This document shows positions 50,699-63,342 of a stretch of 64,000 nucleotides of DNA, piece after piece. Every line of letters starts with the position of its first letter. The first letter of the stretch is position 1. The stretch is from Kudoa neothunni (lineage: Eukaryota; Cnidaria), in assembly GCA_964304625.1 (NCBI GenBank), contig OZ199840.1:5518001-5582000 (forward strand). The letters run 5' to 3'. The translations under genes were made by a program, and so were the position numbers. The notes beneath the pieces were generated by a model. The model had not been told where the DNA came from and made no database searches. It saw nothing but the letters and a program-made list of their open reading frames with translations.

Positions 50699-52825
50699 AT
50701 GTCAAGTAAAGATACTAATCAGCCATCAGCAAGTAAATTTTATTCAAGAAATTCGTTTGAACGTGATAATTAAGGCACAGACGTAGGAGAGGTGATACTT
50801 TTCTTGGAACTTATATCATTTATTACATTCGAAAGCTATTCACTCCGGAAAAAATAGAGGAAAAGTTTCATCTAGTAAAGAATTCTATAACCATCAGTGA
50901 GTTTTAATTTTTTTTCTCTGAGTCGTAACCCATAGACCTCTTAGAGAAAAACCCAGAGCTGTTTATCATGACAATAGAGCCTTTGAGTATGGAACAGCGA
51001 GCAATCGTAAGAACCAAATTCGAGCGACAATTACTCCATACACACAAGGTAATTATTGAATTTGTTAGTATGTATCGAATGACAGTGTTAATCGATGTTA
51101 ATATTGTAGTCTATCTACGAAGCAATCGATGCCAGCTTTGAGATAAGTGAAGCCATTTTATGCAAGTGTCTTTTAATGAATGGAGTACAAATAATTTCCT
51201 ATTGGGTTCATCATGCTTTGGTTGTATTTAAATTAAAATATCTGTCAATTTTATTGATTCTATTTATATATATATATATATGCATAGTTTGAACAGCATT
51301 ATTGGTGTAAGGGTGTTTCTTTTGTTGTTGTTTTTTCATATTTTAGATTCGAAACAACAACGCGAATATTTTAAACTTGAATATTTGGTATTTGATTAAT
51401 GCATGGATTCTCTGATAATTTTTGAAGGCAAAGTCGGGTAAGGCATTCATTGAAGATAGTAGCCAATCGCTGAGAATACTCAAACAATATCATGGTATGC
51501 GTTATTCCCAAAACTATCATACACGAAACAAATTAACCTAATCTATTGAATTAATTTCCTATTTAGATGTTTACGTAATAATTTATTATTGTTTAAATCG
51601 TCTTTATCGAATGTTAGAGCAAAATTTGTGAAACAGAAGAACCAGAAATTGGTCAAAATCAAGTATGTTGCTCTATCAGATATTTTTTGCTTATTACCGC
51701 AACAATTCGATTTATAGAGTTGCAATAACATCGAGAAGATCTTAGTTGAAGCTCTTTATGGTCATTCGAATGATGTATTTGTAGTTTGAGTTTATAGAAT
51801 GGTTTGATATGTTCGATTAGAAAATGAAAAGTGCGGACGCTATGTACATGAGAGGCAGATTATTAATCAGTGAAATTTTTGCTATAGTTCTAACTAGAGT
51901 ACGGCTCAAAAATGGATTCCATAGTTACGCATCTGTGCCACAAAAGTTGCATCAGATTTTTTGACCACCTTCGCAAGGTAAGAGATTCAAGTTCGATAAT
52001 CTAGTTAGACTATGTATGACTATGTGGCGCAAAACAGTTTTTAAGTTTGGACTTTTTAATTCATCTCTAGGGTAACAGATCAACCAACGACCGAATAAAC
52101 GAGTTGAAGATAGCTGAAACTGTCACCTTATTAAAGTCTGTAAGTGAGTAAATAAGTGAGTTGTTGTGTATTCTTGTGCGCGTAGTTTAAACCAGGCGGC
52201 AAGGATGACAGTAAGATGTCGGAATTCTTTATTGATTTTTTTGTGAATACTAATCGTGATCACATCAAACTAGTTATTAAACAGTTCAAAGAAGTAATTC
52301 GTGTAATAGAATAAAAAGATTATAATCGATTTTCCATAGACTCACGGTATCTCGTTGAATAGCTATATCAAAGCAGTTATAAAGTCCCCTTTGAGAAAAG
52401 TTCTTTCAATTGCTTGTAAAATGACTTCAATTCTGAAAATTTGTGTTTTTGGAATGGTTTAAATTCTTACCTATAAAGGTAGAATGTCAGAAAGCAGGAC
52501 AAAGTATTTTGGCAAAGCGTTGTTTAAAGCTGTGCATCAAAATGATTACATTTCCATACTGAGGATTCTCACCTTAAACAAAGTAATAATATTTCTAGTT
52601 ATAGTTGATCTTTAATTGATTGATATTTTATTTAATTAGGCCAACGTTGAAAGCATACTCAACATCTACAAAAATTTCTGTGGGTGCACATTCGAGAAAT
52701 CGCTGGCAGTGATGAACTGTACGGGACCTCGCGATGTGATATACGGGAAGTATTTCATGAGTATCGCTCTGGATCCCCTTGTGTTTGATGAATCAACAAC
52801 AACAACAACAACAACTAGGCTATAA
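50699..52825 (+). CDS. Divergent annexin-like protein, copy 1
   Basis: Annexins are cytosolic proteins that bind membranes through four roughly 70-residue repeats. Repeat 1 reads LLEKNPELFIMTIEPL, then EQRAIVRTKFERQLL and YEAIDASFEISEAILCKCLL, fitting the annexin QRxxIxxxF core. Repeat 3 is DDSKMSEFFIDFFVNTNRD, HIKLVIKQFKETHGISLNSY, IKAVIKSPLRKVLSIAC. Repeat 4 is KYFGKALFKAVHQNDYISIL, then ILNIYKNFCGCTFEKSLAVM. The last five exons (52071-52139, 52186-52293, 52340-52415, 52479-52582, 52640-52825) join in exact frame; introns are 46-63 nt. Upstream exons are approximate, and the start at 50699 is uncertain. No GxGTD calcium loop is present in any repeat, so classical calcium-dependent membrane binding is doubtful. 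The tail ends in a run of Thr. Confidence 0.65.
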
Positions 52826-53436
52826 ATCTTAGCGACAATTAATTGTTCTCAAAATCTTATTAAAAAGATTTACTTTTAATACAGAGGTTTCTTGAGTGTG
52901 ATTTATTTTCAAATAACCGCTAATTACCGCTCTTTTGATTATCATATCAAAATTGGAATTAATTTTAATTTGTTGAATAATTGAATAGAAATATATATAG
53001 TTTTATTAGAATAAGTTTCTTCAGTTAGAGGTAATATAGGATAGCTACGTGACCAAGATAAAGTAAGGGTTATATTTAACTGGAGATTAACCAACAGATT
53101 TTATACAAATATATTCATAGGAAATTTAAAAAAAGCATTTTAGCCTACATTCTTTATTTATCATCGCACATGAAAATATTTATTTGGTTTTATCAGCTAT
53201 ATAGGGACATTTATAATAAATTTATTATCGGGTGTAATCTGATTAAAGGGGTGGTGAAGGCGGTCGTGTCACACTGACGTCAAATACCCGAGCAAGTTGG
53301 CAATCCTCAAATGAATCAAAGTATACGATATACATTAACTTATCTATAATACCACCTAGATACCAATGATAAAAGCCAAGTGAACCACTTTGGGAGTTGA
53401 TTTATTGATCAGTTTCGCTAGCTCATTCATCCACAA

Positions 53437-55309
53437 ATGTTGGAAAATTATCTAACCACGCTGACCTCTTGTCTAATGAAAAGCATAAAATAAATCGAAT
53501 GCTTTATTTTGAGCATTTTTTAGAGAAAGATGCTCATATCTTTTTGAAATTAATGACCACATTTGATTTCAAACAGTGTGTGTATCTCAGGAAAGAATTC
53601 GAAAGAAAAAATGACTGTGTATTTTTTTCCAACATATATGAGTGATATTTTCATTTATACCAAAAATAGTTGATCGTGAAGCTTATTGACAAGAATTATC
53701 CCAACAAATATAAAAAGATATGCAAATTGTTGACATTTTCTTATGAAGAAACTTGCTCCTACTGGATAGGGCATTTGTTTAAAGTAACCAACATATATGC
53801 TATCTCTTAAAAACTCACCAATATCATTAGAATATAGAACACTACGCCTGTATGATATTTCCAATATAAGATTTATTTGTCATCTAGTTTAGTCAGTGAA
53901 AACCAACGTGACAATATGGATTTAGGGAAAGTAATTTCAAGGGGAAATAAATACCTTTATATTTGGTTAAAACTACTAGAGAGTGGATTATTTCCAATAT
54001 AAATTGTATGATCAACATCATCTTTTCAATAAACATGGTCACAAACCTTATGGTGGTAATGCGAATCTTTATATACAATAATTTATATGCTAACTATGTT
54101 TTATTAATGATTTTTAATATAGATGCCAAGGTAATATCTATTTTTGAGAATTTATTGACGTATTTTGTAAAAATTTTAGTGTACTGTGGTTAGAAGTCGT
54201 GACAAGAACCTTGGCCCCAATTATGTTTAGCAATATGTTGATTCCTCCTTTCTAATGTTTAACATAGACCGCTGATCGATACATTATTATTTTAACCGAA
54301 TCTCTGCTGGGAAAAACCTCTCAAGTCATTTGCAAAATATTAATTTTTTTAAGCTCTTTCTTATGTCGCTATAGCAAATAGATGCGATATTGAATAGTTA
54401 TCGTGATAGTAAAATTATACGTGGAGTGTAGACTAGTCTAACTCAATTGAATCTTGCTTTAGACCATGCAGATCCACTGATAACAGATATAAAAAGAATC
54501 GTTCAATGTCCACTGTGTGTCGAATTTTTTAAACTTATTTTATCGGTATTTATAAAAGTTTATTATAAAATATTACAACGACGCACATTCCCTCTTCACA
54601 ATAAATCTTGTAGGAGGATCATCATGGGTACAGTGAATCTGAAGAAGATATTCATTTGGCCAATATATTGAAAAAAGTATATTATTGTAACATCATAAAT
54701 TTTAATTAATTCCATATATAAAAGATGACTGATGACGATTATATCAATAAAAAAATGGCTGGCTTATATATGAATGTTTTCTCGCGCTCAAACCTAAACA
54801 AATTGAAAGCCACTATACGAGAGTTCAAAAAGGTATCCGATCTCCTAGTCATTTCTCAGAATAACAATTAATTTATTGTTTGCTCAATAGATACATGGCA
54901 TTTCTATGAGAACTTTTATTAAAGGTATGTTCCCACTGCCCCTTAACAAAATCCTTTCAATCGGCTGTATATCATAGTTTATTTATTTTATTTGTGGTTT
55001 ATGTGAAATAAAGGCCAGATTATTGACAATCCTCGCAAGTACTACTCTAAACAGCTATTCAGAGCTATCTGCGAAAATGATTTTTTCACCATCCACAGGA
55101 TTATCTCATTAAATAACGTAATATATAGGTTCAATATGTTCTTTATTAGTTTTAATTGTATGAAGTCGTCTCTGAACGAACTGTTTACTCACTTCCAACA
55201 AATCTTTGGAGTCGCTGTGAACGAAGCAATGATAAATTTGAAAAAAAATGAACACACCATTGTTATCAAAGAATTGGTTGATATTCATTTGGAAAATATT
55301 ATAAATTGA
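53437..55309 (+). CDS. Divergent annexin-like protein, copy 2
   Basis: Tandem paralogue of the annexin-like gene just upstream. Matching pieces in the same order: FLEKDAHIFLKLMTTFDF with YLRKEFERK (repeat 1); ADRYIIILTESLLGKTSQ; DIKRIVQCPLCVEFFKLILS; SEEDIHLANILKK; DDDYINKKMAGLYMNVFSRS with LNKLKATIREFKK; IHGISMRTFIKGMFPLPLNK with ILSIGC; KYYSKQLFRAICENDFFTI; and LNELFTHFQQIFGVAVNEAM ending at 55309. Intron positions and phases match copy 1, including the split Cys codon between repeats 3 and 4. Introns are mostly 37-65 nt. The 5' half is hard to reconstruct and may contain a lesion. The calcium loop is missing here too. The start at 53437 is a guess. Confidence 0.55.
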
Positions 55310-55722
55310 ATTCAAAAAATTATAATAACATTAGCAACTATTTTGAATAGGATTTAGTAGTTTAGACATTATTCACTACGTTTATACGGAATTTGTGTAA
55401 AATCTCGTAAAATATATTTTGTTTCATTTACTATCTCATAAATTATTAATATTAATTTACTTTACTTTACTTTAATACCATAGAAGCAAGAAATACTTAT
55501 AAATTATTTTATTTGAATAAATTTAATTATTGGGTTTTTCGATCTTTAATGACAAGTGGCACGCATGTAATTTTGGTTTATAATTAAGTTCATATTATAA
55601 ATTAAGTGAACAGAAATAATAATATGAATGATAAAAATTTAGCGTAACGTTTTAGTTTGATATTTATGAACTATTAAACGGATAATAGCGACGATTCTTA
55701 AACGAAATTTAAGAGACAAACA

Positions 55723-56105
55723 ATGAGTGACCGAGATAGGGAAATGATTGCTAATAAGTGCGAATTGGGTTACAGCAATGCCGTCATTGCTGAAAATGTC
55801 TGATTAAAGTGACAAACTGTTGCTACAATTGTAAAATCATGCCTTCTCGATGGGTAAGAAGTCATTAAGAAGGGTTGGTGACTTATCTTCAAAACTCAAT
55901 GAAGATCAATAGTTGCTGATTAGACGTTGGATGGATGAGGACGTCACTATTACCCTTAGGAGTCTTCGTCTAAAATTATTAGATGAATATGATGTAAATG
56001 TTATCATTAGCACAATAAATAGAAGCATTAAAGAATTTCATTATTCTTTAACTCATTCGAGTTTTATGTATCGGAAATTTATACACCAGTATTTCGATTG
56101 TATAT
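55723..56105 (+). mobile_element. Tc1/mariner-superfamily transposase N-terminal fragment
   Basis: Begins MSDRDREMIANKCELGYSNA, a helix-turn-helix typical of Tc1/IS630-like transposases. Further on, LLIRRWMDEDVTITLRSLRL followed by DVNVIISTINRSIKEF matches the second helix-turn-helix (xWxxxxxxxTLxxLxxxL...vSxsTIxRxLkxxgy). Stops and frame changes occur between the blocks and the DDE catalytic domain is missing, so this is a 5' remnant. Confidence 0.65.
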
Positions 56106-56368
56106 CTATATATAAATAATATATTTACTTTTTTTCCATTTTAATTTAAGTAAAAAATAAAAATTGTTTATAATATAACGATATAAATGTAAAATTATTT
56201 ATTCTTTTTTTGCGTCTGCCTAAGCCTAAGTATGGGCATAAGAACGAAAAAATGTTTCTATTGCGCTAGAAAAAACTAAAATCGCTAACATATATTATCT
56301 TTTGAATGAATTTTACATTATATTCAATTTAAACATCACATCTAAACTGATTGTGGAAATAATATACT

Positions 56369-57941
56369 TTAACAGATGTATCATTTTCGATACATAAAAC
56401 CCACGTGTTTTCGGTTAACTCTCAAAACAAATCTCAGTGAGTATTTAAAATTACCTGATGCAATCGAAAATTTAGACGAAATTTACGATAACACATTTAT
56501 TGATATGGTTGCGCTTCCGCCTGACAATGTTGGTGTAGTTACTGATGAAGAGGACAGTTATATTCCCATCGGCGATCATGGATATCATCGGAGACAAAGA
56601 TATCCATGGTATTGCGGGCCATGTTGAAATATTTACTACTTTAGGAGACCCAGAAGAAACAGAATTTAACAAAATTTAGATTCTTATGAAATATATAAGC
56701 AATCATTTGATGACAATCTTGTATTAAAAATAGTTAAGCAGATAAATATTTACTCTCGCCAGAGGAATGATCATGACTTTCGTGTATCTGTTGATGAAAT
56801 GAAAAATTTCATAGGCATACTTATATTATCTGGTTATCATAACTTACCAAGACAGACAATGCATTGGGAAACTGCTGAAGACTCTGGCGTCCAATTAGTT
56901 AAAAAAGCGATGACTTTAAAATGTTATGTACATTTTGCTGATAACAACTCAATCGATGTAAGCGATAAATTGAATTCTAATTTTAAAAAATTCGGGATTT
57001 TTGATAAAATATTATCAACCGATGAACAAATGGTGCCTTATTTTGGTATGTACTCGGCTAAAATGTTTATATATTATACAGCTTCAAAATTTATTGTGTT
57101 AAAGAAAGAGCAAATAACCAATTTTGTCTCAGTGAGAATGTGATTTTAAATTTTCTAAACGATATTGACAACTTCTTTACATCCTACAAACTACTAAAGT
57201 TGTTGAAGGAAATGAATATGGCAGCTACTGGTACAGTAGGATCAAATCGAACTGGGAAGTGTCTTCTTCGATGTTCTAATGTTTATTCCAAAAATAAAAG
57301 AGGATATACCGAACAATATGAAGATTCTCATCAAATCTATTGTTCCCAATAGAATGACACGAAGCTGGTTATCCATTAGTATCCATAAAAAGATACTCCG
57401 AAAAGGATAACAAAAATATAATTATTGACCAGCCTCAAATGATACATAAATACAGCAGAAAACTGGGTGGTGTTGATTTGGCCGATAATGGTATTGTCAA
57501 TTATAGAATTTGTATAAGAAGAAAAAAATGGCATTGGCTAATTTTCATTAACCTGATATCCATGTGTGTTGTTAACTCCTGGAAAATTTATAATTCCCTA
57601 GCAGACAAACCTATTGATCTTTTAGAACAATCGTGTCAAATTTGATAAAACTATCATGAAAAAATCCAAATTTTCTCAAGTTATTAAATCTATTATGTGC
57701 CCAAATCCTCTAATAACAACTGATAAATCTGGAAAATGACTGAGATGTGCCATATGCCATAAAATCATCGTACACTTTTGTGAAGGATGTTTCGTCCTAT
57801 TTCACAGTTGACGAATAATTTTCAATAAAACATCGTAATAATATAATATTAACTAATTGATTTTTATTTTTTGCGCATGCACGTTCTCGGGGGTTTTATG
57901 TATCGAAAATGATACATTCATAAAATCGCAATATTTTTTAA
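56369..57941 (+). mobile_element. piggyBac-family element, PGBD2/3-like, internally deleted
   Basis: Perfect 27-bp inverted repeats lie at 56376-56402 and 57891-57917; TTAA occurs just outside at 56369-56372 and at 57938-57941. Transposase segments in order: VALPPDNVGVVTDEED; GDPEETEF; INIYSRQRNDHDFRV; MKNFIGILILSGYHNLPRQ; YVHFADNN; FGIFDKILSTDEQMVPYFG with the first catalytic Asp; YSRKLGGVDLADNGIVNYRI with the late Asp; and a finger with CAICHKIIVHFCEGC. The region between the first Asp block and the VDLADN block is shortened, and several stops break the frame, so the copy is dead. It belongs to a different branch from the element at 26-28.7 kb. Confidence 0.85.
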
Positions 57942-58008
57942 CCTATTATCTCAGTTTAATTTTATATTCAAATTAATAGTTTTCTATTAAAAATATATGG
58001 AACGATAC

Positions 58009-60249
58009 CAGAATCGGTGGTACCTTTGTACGCACGCGTCAAAAAATGTCGCGAATTAAACAAAATTCTGTTTTAGGAGCGCGCAGCGCAGTCGACCACC
58101 GGGCACAATTATACACCCAATTCGTGTACCGCGTGATTTATTTTTTTAAGCTCGCGCATTTATCATCGAACTCATTGCCTTAATACCTACTGAGGTTGCT
58201 AATCACACGCCGCGCCCGCTAACGCCAATCTAATTACAGACCGCCTGGGCACACTATTAATTTATATATGTCATTTTGTGTAACTTTTTTGGATATGCAG
58301 CAACTTTCTATTTTGATATAATAACGAATCATGAAGTATAACTTCAAAAAAAATAATCGAAAATTAACGCTTTCAAAAATATTTTCCTAATACATTATAT
58401 ATGTGGATTAAAACCATATGAATTTTCGTCAGTTATAACAAACGTGTTGCAAAAGTAATTATTTAAATTATCATATACAAAATATAGTTCATTAATTAAG
58501 TTTAAAAGTCAAGTCGTCCCAGTTGTCTTAACATTTCCAAAAAGGGATCTTCCTTGTTTTTCAGATATTTTCGTTTGAAAATATATTTATAGAAAGAACT
58601 AAGTCAAAATTTATTAATTGATTAATTATCTATATAAAAACCTTGAGTACAAGTATTTTCTCATTCCATTAGACGGTAACGAAAGTTTCAACTGACGCCA
58701 AGTTGATTCAATAGTGTTAGTGTGTGTGCCATCTTTCGCAACATAGCACTCACTATGGTTTACCACGCGATGTTGATAACCTAATGAGGACAACTTTTTA
58801 TATACTTTCGCTGCATCGGTATGTATAGTGGTACCTAAATACAGTTATATTGTTTTTATTTAAGATAAAAACCGGGTAAAATATATTTCTTGATCAATGG
58901 TATTAGAGTTTGGTGGTTTCTTTTATTGACTGGGACGGCAAAAATATTGTGAGATCCTCGCTCTATACCACCAAATACCCATTGTCCTTCGATAGTTCGT
59001 TCGTTCGGCCGCGATTATACTTGCGTTTCCCGAATTTCGATTCGTCTATTTGGACGATTTATTTTACCAGGACCTAACGAAATATTAATTATAGATAGAA
59101 AATATAATTACCTCCAATCTTTGGGAATCCATTTGGAGAATTTCTCCACACAGGAACCTAAATTTTTTTTTCCAGTCCACAATCCAATCCACAAATGAGT
59201 TAAAGGAGGAAATCCTTAAATCGGATATTATGAATTTATTCCTACATTCATGGATCCAATAATAAATAAGTAATAAGATCGTCTAAAACTATTATATATA
59301 ATGTTGAGTAAATCAAAATACTTTAATTTTTAACTTTGAAAATTCGAAAATAGAATTCTTACGAAGAGAGATAAATTTCCGACATTTTTTATTGTTACAT
59401 CTCCAAGCAACTTTATCTATAATCATTTTTGTTTCTTTCACTAGTTTAACCAGTTTCACATTTGGTGCATACGCCGGCTCTATCTTTTAACAAATTATAA
59501 AGTTTGTCGTTGTTCGAGCACAACTTGTATATTTTGTTAGTGTTGAAACTTTTACTTAAATATATTATTCCGCGATATAATATATAATAAATTGGTTCTA
59601 GTAATTCCATAATTTATATAGCATTGTTCTTAAGGTTTGAGCATTTAATTGGTTAGATGCTTTTAATCAATTATTTAACTTTATTATTAATATGAAGTAG
59701 CTTTAAATTTGAAATATAAATCATATTATTTCTGCCATGGCTTTATGAACTCACATATTAATAATCACATCAAATATAATTTTCGTAAAATTATTAATCG
59801 GGGTCCAAATAGCATAAATAAGACGTAATATATATACAATAATTAACTACCTATGATTTCATAACATAAAATCTAATAATGTACACTAATAAATCTAAGT
59901 ACGATTATAGTAAATCTCATATTATTCTTGTTTTTATTATAATAATTCTAAGTTGCAATCGCATTATAATTTATTGGTTTTGTATTTAAACAACATTTAA
60001 GTATTGCTGATTTGCAATAACCATGTTTTTGTTGTTAAAATTAATGATTTACGATTGGTGATTAGAGTCTTTGAGGATTTTGACATCAATATTGTTGACA
60101 TGTAACCCTGAAAAAATTCCTCAAACTAAAATAGCCGTGAAAATATTGTTTGAAACGTAAACGAATGCGCCAGCTACAGAATATCAGGCGATTTCTCGCT
60201 TTAGAGCGAACCTGACTGGCGCACGCGCACGCGAGTACCACCGATTCTG
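58009..60249 (-). mobile_element. Merlin (IS1016-like) DNA transposon with intron-bearing transposase
   Basis: The termini carry the inverted repeat CAGAATCGGTGGTAC (58009-58023 and 60235-60249). The transposase runs on the minus strand from about 59500 to a stop at 58626-58628. In order: VCTKC and WRCNNKKCRKFISLRKN (zinc ribbon), IHECRNKFIISDLRISS, IGGPGKINRPN, VFGGIERGSHNIFAVPV, RNHQTLIPLIKKYILPG, TTIHTDAAKVY, VVNHSECYVAKDGTHTN and TIESTWRQLKLSLPSNG. Two 38-nt GT-AG segments split IG|GPG and LPG|TTI, and removing them restores the family consensus exactly. A frame change after the zinc-ribbon CxxC and at least one stop upstream of IGGPG suggest the copy is no longer active. About 700 bp at the right end do not code. 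Confidence 0.85.
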
Positions 60250-60255
60250 ATATGG

Positions 60256-60605
60256 AGGGTTTTATTTAGAATCGTCCAAACCTTTACGATTAAAATAAAA
60301 AATAATTTTGATTGTGATAAAATTGTATTTTTTTAAAATTGTTGTTAACAGAAATCATTGGTATTATCATCGTGTTGTCTAAATGGTTTGTTTCTACAAA
60401 TTAAAGTCAAGGATCGACTAGATTAATCGCATTTAATCTTCACATGATTGCTTTAAGAAAATTTTATTTTATTAATACACTTTTGAATATAAATGCAAAC
60501 ATAGTGATAAATAAGAGAGAGAGACCAAATTGCAAGAGCCACATTAAAATTTTGTTTTGTTCGCATGCGTCATGACGGCATCTCATCTCGAACTAAATTC
60601 CCATT
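60256..60605 (+). repeat. Dispersed repeat R2, copy 2
   Basis: Aligns to the reverse complement of 21355-21725. It starts within about 10 bp of the right terminus of the Merlin element, so the Merlin copy may have inserted at or into the edge of this repeat. It ends near the CG-rich GCATGCGTCATGACGGC. Confidence 0.85.
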
Positions 60606-61229
60606 TTAGTGCCCACGACCCCTCCCCTCCCCTCCCCTCACCTACTGTATAATATGTATATATATATATACATGCGCAAACGTTAGTGAGTAACAATCAA
60701 CGAATCTACTGCGAACAAACAGTAACAGTTAACATTAAGCAACATTAAGTAACATTAAGTAACACTGAGAAACACTGAGAAATTGAAGGATAGATAGATA
60801 GATAGATAGTGAAAAGTGATTCACTATAACAGCTCACTAATTGTGTAGCACCATAGTTAAAAGCAATAATTTAGGATTATTTCACGACAAAGAGCGATTT
60901 ATTGTCCCTTAAATATGCTTAAGTTTGTCCCATTTGACCCAAAATACCAATTTGGAACCAAACTACTGAAATTTAGACAACCATGATAAACATGTTTAGC
61001 ACATGTCACGTGCGCAACGTCTTAATATTTTTCACCCAGCGCGCCAAGCCTTAGTTTTGCATTAATAGTAGTTGTATTAGAGTGGATGTGAATACTAATG
61101 GAAAAATATTTCCAAACCTCACACTCAGTTGTTCTTCGTAGACTACACTTGCTAACCACAAAATAAGCAATTCATATCATCACCAAATGTTTTCGGTGAT
61201 TGTCGGTCACAAAAGGATTACCTCCCCAA
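60606..61229. other. Upstream region of the PP2A catalytic subunit gene
   Basis: Contains a C-rich run (CCCCTCCCCTCCCC near 60620), a TA run near 60655-60672, repeated AACATTAAG/AACACTGAG units at about 60734-60781 and a GATA run at 60791-60809. It presumably includes the promoter and 5' UTR of the phosphatase gene, but no specific site can be assigned. Confidence 0.45.
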
Positions 61230-62615
<1,386 letters not shown>

Positions 62616-63185
62616 TTATTTTATCGCTCTTATTAGATTATATTTTTTTCATATAATTTTCTACAATTGGATATGTGAATTGTTTTATTTTGAGCTTGAT
62701 CCTAATCGATCTACTACATATTGGGGAAACGCGCGACTGGACCTTATTATTTTAATTTGCGCAGGTTTTTCAGTGTTGACAAGGTGCTGCGTCTAAATTC
62801 TTAATCCGAGAAATTTATAAGCTGCGCACGCTCACTGAATTTATTTTTCTTAATATTTCCAAATCTACTTATTTACACTCTTTTCATTAATTATCTAAAA
62901 TGCTTGCGCAAAGTGACACTTAGAAGCAGATGTGCACTTTGGGGTGTTCGCTCGTGAATGCACATGAACGAGTCACGGAATATTTTAGGGCCTGAGAAGA
63001 TTTGGTGACGAACAAGAACGAACGAAAATACATTGTCTGCTGGGGCGACGCCGAAACTCAATTGCGTGAGCACACTTCGTTATAAAAGTTGTTTCAGGCT
63101 ACTTACTAGACTCGGTATATTTAATATACATCTTTTTGTGATGGAATAAGAAAAAACGCACAGAACAAGAGATCAGTTGTTATAT
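62616..63185. other. Intergenic, CG-richer patch
   Basis: No gene is supported. The stretch 62880-63090 has more CG dinucleotides than its surroundings and a 60-codon minus-strand frame without motifs. It could be another repeat, but I see no second copy in the window. Confidence 0.4.
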
Positions 63186-63342
63186 AATGGTTATTTTTAT
63201 AAAGTGGCCATGAAACTAATTCGAATTAACAAAGGACGTTTTACCACTCCCCAGTCGCTAAATATCTCTTTTCAAGATAGATACGACCATAATCACGTTT
63301 TTACTGTTTAGAATATTAAATCGAGTTATTATGAACGATTCA
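63186..63342. repeat. Dispersed repeat R4, copy 2
   Basis: Matches 50216-50400 in direct orientation (see landmarks there). It stops directly before an hAT-type terminus at 63343, so the hAT element may have inserted beside it or within its end. Confidence 0.6.
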
